In this document: in pieces, positions 55,418 through 64,000 of the stretch
How the letters are laid out: every line of letters starts with the position of its first letter
Numbering within the stretch: position 1 is the stretch's first letter
Assembly: GCA_029532415.1 (NCBI GenBank)
Contig: JAQOTA010000050.1
Coordinates: 2,542,001 to 2,606,000 of the forward strand
Reading direction: 5' to 3'
DNA from: Marasmius tenuissimus
Lineage: Eukaryota; Basidiomycota; Agaricomycetes; Agaricales; Marasmiaceae
Length of the DNA stretch: 64,000 nt
Made by a program: the position numbers and the translations under genes
The notes under the pieces: model-generated
What the model was told of the DNA's origin: nothing
Seen by the model: the letters and a program-made list of their open reading frames with translations, nothing else
Database searches by the model: none

Positions 55418-56117
55418 TCGTTGATGATGTGCCAGAAGGAAGGACGGATGTGCGTAAGCACACCTGACCTCTGGAAAGCACGGAAATGACGCCCGAGTCC
55501 CACACACCGTGCGTCATCGCATTTCTCCAGGTGGTACGAAAGTCGCGGGGTCTTGGTCCCCTGCATCCTACACGGCCAAACCTGTACTGTGTGTCACCAA
55601 TGTGTCCTTCACTTTATTTGAGCCAGGTCGTCATGGCATGCCCCACCTATTGTCACCATGTGCCCACAACAAATAGAAATCACGTCCATACTGGGGCTCT
55701 GCTGTCATCTTGCCAGTGTACTCTCGGCATGTGTTGGCGGCCCATTCTCCATGTTGTCCCAATGTGTGAGATGTGTTCGTACAACATGATGCCTGAAAAA
55801 TACACCCAAGCGAATAGCGCTGGTCGCAATCCGCACCAATCCGTCGGCGAGAACAGTCACGACTGAAATCTCACATCTCATTTCATCGCAACTGAACCAG
55901 TGAACAAAAGAGTATCACAATCAATTTATTGAGGCATGTACTTAAGATGTAACTATTTCTATCTAAAAGTGGCCCGTAGGTCGTGGGTCGTAGTCAAAAC
56001 AAATCAATGATCCAAGCAAGAGACAGAGGGATGGGGGCAAAGTGTCTACTATAGATGCGCGGCGGATATAGAACCAGGAAAATGGAACGAAAGGTTGGAA
56101 TCGGAACCAGCGGGCTC
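55418..56117. other. Intergenic region / LINE 3' flank
   Basis: No gene supported. The first 100 bp are probably the LINE 3' untranslated region; no poly(A) or simple tail is evident. Confidence 0.4.
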
Positions 56118-57802
56118 CTAAAAGACCATGCCCTCTGCAATTGTGACCTGCCACGGAACAACAACAGGGGTGAAGTCAAGCTCCGCAATCTTGATCTCAA
56201 CCCCGGTGGCTGGCCTATAGTTCCTGAGATCATTTGCAAGGACCGACTGAAAGAATCTGTCGGATGAAAATAAGATGGCTTTGATCAGTGGTCCGTGATA
56301 ATCCGAAACGAAACTGAGACTCACTGATTCAACATCTTTTTCTGAGCCGCTGTGCCCTTGTGCTTTTCCCTCACCTCGTTCCGAATTCCAACGAGCCGAT
56401 CATCGACATATGTCCAAAAATCAGTTGTCTTGTACAACTTGTTATTGGCGATACCTGGCGCAGAAGAGCCGGCGTCTGAAGCCACCTCGGTCGTAGTGTC
56501 GCTGGTGATTTCTGATACCGGGGGTTCCTCTGATTCGATTTCAGATGGCTTGAAGAGGGCCTGAAACTTCACGAGACACTGTCGCTGCGGAAAAAGTTTA
56601 GCAGAGCAGCCGCCACCCAATTGAACCGGGTACTTACCAAGAATGCGACCCGCGCCATGTGGTTCCCTTTGATTTCCATGCCCGGGCTCGTAGCCACCAG
56701 GCTTCTGCAGAGGTCCACGATGGTCAGCACACCCTTCCGCTTTTTTCCCAAAGAGCTAATAAGCTGCAAGGAGAAAAATTTCAGTAATAGTTAGGTATGT
56801 TAGAGGTGGAGATATTACTTTGGTCTTCATGCTACTTCTAACCTGTGAGCAGCTGACCGTCACCAGCTTGTGAAGCTTTTCATAATAGAGTTGAACGTGC
56901 AGAAGGCCTTTTGGAACGCCAAACAAGTTGGGGTGCTGATTTATTAATTTCTGTAAACTTATTAGAACTCAAAGATATGAATAAATGGTCGAGTCGGCAC
57001 TCACCATGACCACCTCTGGAGCCTTGTGAACGTAGGTTGTGATATCCGGAGCCAGCAGGCATGAAGATACATGATTTGAGATGGCGGTCTACGCTGCGAA
57101 GTCAGTAGATATGAGAAAATATAGTGTTTGTACTCACATGGAAGCCCGAGTCCATCAACGTCACAGCCCAATCGAGCCACTTCTCATCGTCCTGAAGTGT
57201 CACTCTTCGGTCTAGGTCCGTCAAAATCCCGAAAATGGCGATCAGTTGCTCCCGGATATTGAGCTGAGAAGAATAAGATACATCTCGGACGGTCAGAGAG
57301 ATGTGAAAGAGCATACCTTGGCAAACTTTTCGACTTCTTCACGATCCTCGGGCTGTAGCTTTGCGCTATTGCACACCTTGTCAGTGTGTGTCTTCATACG
57401 TTTATATGTGCGTGGACTATCATCCGCTGGCTCGAAAAGTAATTGTCTTCGAAACCCTGCGAGATGAGGCAAAGGTGAAATTTGTCCATCCATTGTTATA
57501 GTATCGACCGCGCCTTGGCGAGTCAGTGAGCGAACTGGAGTGGCTTGCACCTGAAAAGAAAAGGTTCCACTATTCGATTGGCCACTCAAGGAAGTTGAGC
57601 CACCGAAGATAAATGCGTGGTCAGCATATGCTGAGCCCTGTGTTGAGCTTTCCGTGGCGACTGGCGCGCTTGGTGCTTTTGGTAGGAAATCTGCTATGTA
57701 ACTCATGATATTCGTAAAGAAAATGTGAGAGAGAAAGAAAGTGATTCGTGAGAGGGCTTCGCCCTGGTGGTGGTGAGACCTCGAGTTGAAACGCTGTGAC
57801 AT
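56118..57802 (-). CDS. Hypothetical spliced protein, probably of a lineage-specific fungal family
   Basis: Multi-exon by reading. It may start at 57802 or, more simply, at ATG 57706 (MSYIADFLPKAPSAPVATES). The N-terminal half is Ser/Thr/Gln-rich, then helical segments follow (REEVEKFAKV, LNIREQLIAIFGILTDLDRR, WLDWAVTLMDSGFH). Middle exons read KLINQHPNLFGVPKGLLHVQ and KRKGVLTIVDLCRSLVATSP. The last two read NKLYKTTDFWTYVDDRLVGI and FFQSVLANDLRNYRPATGVE, ending TIAEGMVF. I recognise no domain. It sits between a transposon cluster and the CACTA-like element, where young gene families are common. Confidence 0.5.
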
Positions 57803-58013
57803 GACACATTGTCACAAAGGATGAGGCTGCAAGTCAGACACAAACGAAGGCTTGATGCTCATTTCATCAGTCAGACGAGAAAGGTTTTTCATTCTCGCAT
57901 TCTGTATCTGTGTAAAGTAGCCTAAAAATGGCAGGATAAATTTTTTTGTCACTGTTGGGCTACCGCTGCTGTCGATGCTGAGTTCCCGGTGTAGCGCCTA
58001 CTATTAAAAAGCA

Positions 58014-60500
58014 GCTTCGGAGCCTTGTTTTGTGCGATTTTAGCATAAAACAAATAAGAAATGACTAGGTAATACGAGTACTAGAGCGAGTCCCGAGCGG
58101 CTAGTAAAAGGCTCAGATCCTAGCATAAGGAGAGAATAGCGCCTCGGAGGCGTCTCTCCTTATCTCTGAAAACTGTAGGAGTCGTATAACTGACAAAAGT
58201 ATCACTTCGGAGGCACGACTAGGACCTGTAGTCATAACAAGGGAATATCTCCAGTGGCTCGGAGGCATCGTACTAAGGATTAGAATAACAGAATCAGACT
58301 TAACGAAGACCCGTACTAGTAGGGATAGACAGAGGAGGTTACTGCGGAAGCATGGATGGTCGGAGAGAGAGACTAAGTCGAGCCTCAGAAGCTTGGTATA
58401 AGGTCGAGGCCTCGCTTTGGAGGCATGATTGATTCAAGTATACTAGGTATACTACAGGTTACGCTAGTCATCCATATTGGCTAGAGCTACCTCATCCCAA
58501 CCAAAGTAATTATCTACGTCAGAATCTTCAGGATAATAAGAATCAATGAAGGTTTCATGATCTAGATAATCGGTATAGAATGGATCGCATAAAATAGGAT
58601 TATAGAAAGAAAAGGATCGAGAGAGCCAACGACCCATGACAGGGGAATACTGGAAGAACGAGAGCTTGGTATAGTCAAGCTTCGGAGGTGCTGGGCACTC
58701 AGCACAGCTGACGACGGCGTCGATCCAAGCGTTGACGGCTCCAGGAGTACGAGCGGTTTTGAAGTCGAGGAATCCCACTCGAGCAATGGACTCGGCAACC
58801 ATGTCAATGATAGACCTGGCGTCGTGAGGAATGAAGTGGTCAAAGGTGTCCTCGCAGAGATAGATTTCGTCCTGGATCATGTCGTAACGAATCACGTAGC
58901 CCCAGTAGACGGATCTGTGGCGACTGAGGAAGAACTGCTGGAAGATGATTCCGAGGATAGCTTCTCGTTCTGCGTCGAGTGGAATGGGTAGGATGATGCG
59001 GCGCTCCTTGATCTTATCAGAGTAATCTTCTGGATACCACCAGAGCTTATACAACTCTGGAGAGGAAGTCAGAAGGCCGCCTCGGAATCTAGAAAGTAGA
59101 AAGGCTTACTATAGAGTAAGTTGCGAAAGTGGTCTTCAATGTTATGCAAGCGTGCCATAGTACGCTCGGGGAAAAGTAAGCAAGGAATTGGGACAACCTA
59201 GCACTTGCTTTTACTGACCTCTGGACTGGCCGCTGAAATGGAAATTTTACTTCGGAAACTAGGAAATTAGCGCTTCGGAGGCGTGGATCCGAACCAGGCA
59301 CTGGGCGCTAAACAATGATCAAGAAGTGATCGAAGGAGTTGCACCGTCAAGGTACCTCCCTTATACTCGTACATGGAGATTACGACTGTACTAAGAGCAT
59401 AGTTGGTGCTGGTGGCAAAACACAGTGCTCAACTGCACTGGGAGGCAAGGGGCTAGAAAGAAAGGAATGGTGTACCAAAGAATCGAGTGGGAGTTCTGGC
59501 TGAACCATTGAACTATTACCCGGTATCCAAGGCACCAAGATTGGATATAGTGGGGCGGCCATATGGATGGCAGGACCTCAGAATTATCCGAGCTACGGAA
59601 AGGACATCGACCTGGCTATGAACGGCTGGGTAACTCCATGAATATAGGCATCTAGTAGCACTTCGGAGGCAAGTACTTTGCTTCAGACGAAGGGAGTATA
59701 TGCTTCGGAGGCAGACAGAACAGGATGACATACGACGATTGAATGGTCTAGAACCGGAGAATCAATACTGCGGAGGCAGATAGGCAGAACGGAACCATCG
59801 ATAGGAGAGACCCGGAAGAAAAGAATGTTAGAGAACGTTCGAGGCTGATGAATACTTCTGAAGCAAATTATTGGTTTTGACTTTGGGGTTCAAAAGCGTA
59901 GATTAAACACAAAACTCTCTAAGTATATTCCAAAGTAGGTATTTTATGCCTCCGAGGCATGGTTTATTCGATATTTGTACAATTAGGTAGAATTAGAGCC
60001 TCCTAGGGTATATAAGCAGTGGGGTTTTCATCAAGAATCCCCAAGCAATCCGTACGATTAGTATTCAGAGGATACGAAGCTATTCCACTTGTTGGGTAGT
60101 CAGTTGACTCGGGAGCGCTTCTGGAGAGACATTAGAATGGAATAGAACTTTGTTTGCACAAACCTAGATAATCCATTGAACACTTGCTTGACCTTGACTT
60201 TGCATTGTTTGTCTGCGACGCCGACTTGACTGGCTGAGCTATTGTTGAACCTCCGAAGCTAATTGAGCTGAGGATATTGTTCGCCGTTGACAGTTGGTCT
60301 TCGGTCATTGACAGACTTGATTGGAGTCTTATTGCCATTGTTCGATTTGATTGTCTTGTTGCCCCTCGCTGTTCGAGTGGTTCTGAAGCTAGTTGAAGCC
60401 TAAGAACGCACTTCCGAAGCACCAAACAAACTCTACACTCCCCGAAACAACCTATAAACCTCTCTTCCGAATCCCACTTTTGACCTCCGAACTGGTTTCA
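58014..60500. repeat. Subterminal repeat field, consensus about GCYTCGGAGGCRTG
   Basis: About twenty exact or near copies. Examples: GCCTCGGAGGCGTC (about 58141), CACTTCGGAGGCACG (about 58203), GGCTCGGAGGCATCG (about 58256), GCGCTTCGGAGGCGTGG (about 59270), CACTTCGGAGGCAAG (about 59659), GCTTCGGAGGCAGAC (about 59702). Inverted forms appear towards the right (TGCCTCCGAGGCATGG at about 59946; CCTCCGAAG at about 60249). Spacing is irregular. In En/Spm such arrays bind the element-encoded protein. Confidence 0.75.
58464..59054 (-). CDS. Orphan ORF inside the CACTA-like element
   Basis: 196 codons open without ATG at the 5' end (first codon TTG, following SPE). It probably begins in another exon, since an acceptor TTTCTAG stands just upstream at about 59096. 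It encodes KLWWYPEDYSDKIKERRIIL, PIPLDAEREAILGIIFQQFF, IDMVAESIARVGFLDF and YYPEDSDVDNYFGWDEVALA; Trp/Tyr-rich and acidic at the C-terminus. No domain recognised. Its place between transposase and terminus fits a second element gene, such as a TNPA-like repeat-binding accessory protein. Confidence 0.5.
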   Translation of the reverse strand: MYKLWWYPEDYSDKIKERRIILPIPLDAEREAILGIIFQQFFLSRHRSVYWGYVIRYDMIQDEIYLCEDTFDHFIPHDARSIIDMVAESIARVGFLDFKTARTPGAVNAWIDAVVSCAECPAPPKLDYTKLSFFQYSPVMGRWLSRSFSFYNPILCDPFYTDYLDHETFIDSYYPEDSDVDNYFGWDEVALANMDD

Positions 60501-60770
60501 GAGGCGAAGCTACCTTAGTTGGATAGTTTCTTGAGTCAGATTTCCTTCAGCCTACTATTGCAGTCTGGCTAAGAGCGGAACCTACGATCAACGCCGATCC
60601 CCGATTCCCGCACCCTTCAGCTACACTCTTGAGTGTTGGGAGGATTTGACCTACGAGTTAGATTTTATTATACACCGCGAGTGGCGCTTTACACCGGCCT
60701 GAGCGAAACTTTGTTCCTGTGTTTCACCAAAGTCCTTCAGCCTCTGTATAAACTGGGGTATGTTTCCAGA

Positions 60771-63700
60771 TCACTTGAGATCATACCAAATGCACATGTG
60801 CCAAAGCTCCATCCTTGATCGTTTTGCGAGTTCATCGGGGTGAAGACTGAATTTACCGATCCTGGGGTCGAGGTCACTGCGCTGAAGTCGTACACCACGA
60901 CCAGAGGGTTGACCCGCATTCTGCTGTTCACTCGCATTCTGCTGTTGACTGGTGCTCTGCTGTTGACTGCTGCCACCACCACGACTGGGAGCACCATGGC
61001 CACGTTGGGCTTGGGCTTGTCTGCGGCTATGGCCGCGACCACGACCACAAGGCTGCTCGAAGGGTAAGGTTTCCCAGAAATCAGCATCAGACTGGTTTTC
61101 TGCCTCTCCAGCTTTCCGAGACCGAATGTGGGCTGCAGCTCGTTCACAAAGAACTTTTTGATCTTCAGCTGACATTGTAGCTCGACGAAGATTCAGGGTA
61201 AGGTTGGTGGGGAGGAGTCCAGAGATGATTGAGTAGTTATGAAGTGAATGAGTATTGAGGATGTAAAATGGAGTGTTGGAGTGATCCACGATGGACCGGG
61301 AGAGCGATGTTAGCTGGCGCTCTTGACGAACTGGAGTTTCCTTGTAGCTAACACAGTCTCCTGAATAGCAGTCATGTTGCACATTCAATGCACAAAGAAT
61401 CTCCTACAGATTTTTTTAATCACTGGTCACAATATACCAATTGTGACAAAGGACTCACTGCGGGATTGATAACACAGAACACAGCACTGGGGGTGATGAC
61501 TGGCATGTGAAGACACTCATGTGGGTTGGGAGAGAACTCAAATAGCTCGAGAGTAACCACCACAGCCATCCACGGTTTTGCAGTTGTTACCAGAATTTCC
61601 TGCACTCGACCGACATGGGTCTGAACAGGGTGATTCAGTATAGTATAAAATAGGAAGGGACTAACTGATACCTTGTCCTGGTAGTTGATGGCTGCAAAAC
61701 TGTTGTGACGAACCTGATCCCCGTTCTTGGCAATGAGAGAGATGGCGGGGAGAAACTCTTCATTCGCAAGGGGACAAAAAGAAGGATCACCAAGATTCAA
61801 TGATGCATACACATTTGTTGCAGTCCAGGTCAGAGCCTCTGGTCTACCGTGCTCATGTCCAGTAGACGCAATCCTTGCATGACCTTGAGTAGACTCATGA
61901 TCAGTGGCAATACAACATTGGAGAGAGAAATAGCTCACCTGGTGGGGTATCATTTGCATCACCTGGAATTGCCAGTAACTTGCGAAAATGTTTATCATCT
62001 CGCATGTAGGCAAGAACCTTCTGGCCTGCATGAGCCCATTCGCCTGTGGTGCGATCAATCCATGAACCTCCAGTAACAATGTGCTTTGTGATGTCTTGTG
62101 AGGCAAAAGCTTTGCAAGAGTCACGACTCGGAGCCTGCCGATTACTGTGGATGCAGGTTAGACGGAATACGTGATTGAATGATTTGTATCGCTCAGTTGA
62201 GAATATGAGTGCTGGTCCAAAACGTCGAATATATGCTGGGAGATGTACAAGGAAATGGAACTTGGGCTTTGAGATAAGGATGCTGGGTGAACATTCGGCA
62301 GTTATGTTGAGGAAAGCTTCAATTGTAGCAGACAACTTGCACTACAAGGTTCATTAGCACTGGTTTCAAAGGAGTAAATGCTGAATTATTCACATACAAG
62401 ATAGACTTCACGGTCTTCAATCTCAGTGTGCCATATCAGCACAATCAACTCACCGATGATTGTCCAGGCATCCAGTACCTTTCCTGGTACAAGGTCGTAG
62501 ATGAGGAATGGCATCAATTGTGCCAAACTCTTGAAATGTTTCCCAATCAAACTGCCCTTGTATGCACAGATGTACTCTGCTGATATCTTTGGTATATTCA
62601 AGCCTGATGTGTCGACCGAGGCAAGACGGACTTGAAACGTTGAGAATGCTTTCTTCTTGTCCAGGATGTGGACGGTTTGCCCCCAGAAATACTTGACCAC
62701 ACCGAGTAAGATTGTATGCAATATCTCAGTGGGGGTATCTTGATGCATATTGACGCCTGGAACAGAGAGATAAACTTCAATGATAAAGAGATTGTTAGAG
62801 GTATATACCTGGCATTCCAATCAATGGGTTAATCCCATAAGCCTCCACCACACGGTTCACCTCGTCCTCCAGTTTCCTCTGGACATCTTCCTTCCTCATT
62901 CCAGAGCTACCTGGATGCTTTCCAGCATACATAGCTTTGCCAAGTTCAACTATAGCCTGGAGGGCCTTTCCACACATTGAGTCATTCACACCTGTTGTTG
63001 ATTTGTGTATCCTCAACTTGTCTGTTGCACCATGCAAAGACGTAAGCCGAATCTGCTCATCAATATGGCTCTTTGTCTTCTCAGGAGTTCATGGTGTGCC
63101 AGCCTGAAGATAGTGAGAGTCAAGTAGATGTGTATTAAAAGATATTTACCTCAAACAGAGACAGGAATCCCATATCACTTCGTTTAACCTCCTAAGTTCC
63201 ACCGACTTCACATGTGCGACAGAAAAAGTTACACTGAAGTCCCCCATGACTACATTCCTCAGCCTGCATGGGGTTGTCGCTACCCCAAAAGTGAGCATGG
63301 GGAACGAGGAGACATTCTTCATGATTCTTGCAATCATATGTTGCAACTCCGCGTTCAGCTGCTTTCCTGATTATTGCTGCAATGTGAGCATATTCTGATA
63401 CAGAGGTTGAAAAACTTACCCAATGCTATCCTTCAGAGCCTTAACAAGCTCCATAGGTGATGCATGAGGAGACAATGTAATAAATCTGGTACAGAATTCC
63501 TTCTCTATCATTTGTTGTGGGAGCAGCGCATTCGACATGTATATAGCATGATGCTTGTTCCACTGCTTTGAGATGTTGCCACTGACATCATCAAGAAAGA
63601 TAATGAGAGGAACCCCATATACCATACGTCCATTGGCAACCTCCCGTCGTGGATGTGGCATCTGAGCCTCGTAAGACTTTGAGCATTCTGGTGGACACGA

Positions 63701-64000
63701 TATTAGAGTGAATGAGCAGGGAGAGAGAAAGTGGACTTGACCGGAAAATCCACACATGAGACGACCAGTATCCCTTAGGTCTTCAAAAGTATCCTTAAAA
63801 TTTGATGTGGGAATGATGTCCATCTGCCCAACAACAAAGCCATTCTACAGACAACAGTCAGTTATCACGGAAAATCAAAGTTCAGAGAACCTTCACTTAC
63901 CATGGTATCCAGTACTGTCCAACCCAGAGCAAACAGAAGGTCGATCGGAGGTTTGCCTTGGTCGCCGGGATCTTCTTTGGTGAAAAAACAGTCTGGGATA
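60771..64000 (-). CDS. CACTA-like transposase family protein, 5' partial
   Basis: Read from the right edge: LLFALGWTVLDTM, NGFVVGQMDIIPTSNFKDTF, EDLRDTGRLMCGFSG, then VPLIIFLDDVSGNISKQWNK, HHAIYMSNALLPQQMIEKEF, AYGINPLIGMPG, MHQDTPTEILHTILLGVVKY, YDLVPGKVLDAWTIIGELIV, KFHFLVHLPAYIRRFGPALI and FSTERYKSFNHVFRLTCIHS. These segments recur in a large family of mushroom transposon proteins with a TNP2-like order. The last exon reads NVQHDCYSGDCVSYKETPVR and ends in a Gln/Gly-rich tail (SSQQQSTSQQQNASEQQNAG) before the stop at 60771. The frame appears intact across the visible exons. Plavaka-type or another CACTA-like subgroup cannot be settled here. Confidence 0.65.

Larger units (their letters stand above)
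57950..64000 (-). mobile_element. CACTA-like DNA transposon, right end outside the window
   Basis: The left terminus is placed at CACTGTTGGGCTACCG (57950), the CACT(G/A) start typical of CACTA/EnSpm elements. It is followed immediately by TTCGGAGGC-like subterminal repeats (58010-60500) and then a long multi-exon transposase-like gene on the minus strand that leaves the window. The other terminus is not visible, so the boundary is inferred. Confidence 0.55.

Overview
This is nuclear DNA from a filamentous basidiomycete, most likely an Agaricomycete. The genes carry many short (about 45-75 bp) GT-AG introns. The content fits too: class I hydrophobin, GH18 chitinases, a kinase with the HGDLK catalytic loop common in mushroom-forming fungi, and Ty1/copia, Tad-like LINE and CACTA-like transposons. 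All exon structures below were spliced by eye.

Layout. 0-5 kb: two near-identical copies of a single-pass membrane protein gene (minus strand) flank a C2H2 zinc-finger gene. 5-10 kb: MED21, an unrecognised protein with a possible degenerate P-loop fold, and an amidase-signature enzyme, all minus strand. 11.4-13.5 kb: a kinase whose N-terminus looks like the MLKL / HeLo-like four-helix bundle. 13.5-19 kb: gene-poor, with two unlabelled inverted-repeat elements, one nested and one with hairpin-bearing termini. 19-22 kb: a second C2H2 gene and a Mis14/NSL1-like kinetochore protein. 22-47.6 kb: a compact housekeeping block with GAR1 and PEX6 (52 bp apart, divergent), two tandem GH18 chitinases, mS34 and GatC (100 bp apart, divergent), a KHA1-type cation/H+ antiporter, an MPO1-like protein, a hypothetical, SEC22, mitochondrial rhomboid protease, CLASP/Stu1 and an unusual hydrophobin.

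48-64 kb is transposon territory. A 6.4-kb copia element with identical-length LTRs and a GAGAC target duplication has landed in a LINE fragment. The copia element is itself damaged: it carries a 343-bp insertion near its 3' end and an Asp-to-Asn change at a catalytic integrase position. After an unrecognised spliced gene, a large CACTA-like transposon starts at about 57.95 kb and runs off the right edge. It shows a dense field of TTCGGAGGC-like subterminal repeats and a multi-exon transposase on the minus strand.

The strongest candidates for something new are: the 804-bp element at 18.07-18.88 kb, whose terminal hairpins differ at six of eleven base pairs yet remain fully paired; the four-helix-bundle kinase as a possible cell-death effector; the seven-cysteine short-loop hydrophobin; and the subterminal repeat array with its associated orphan ORF.
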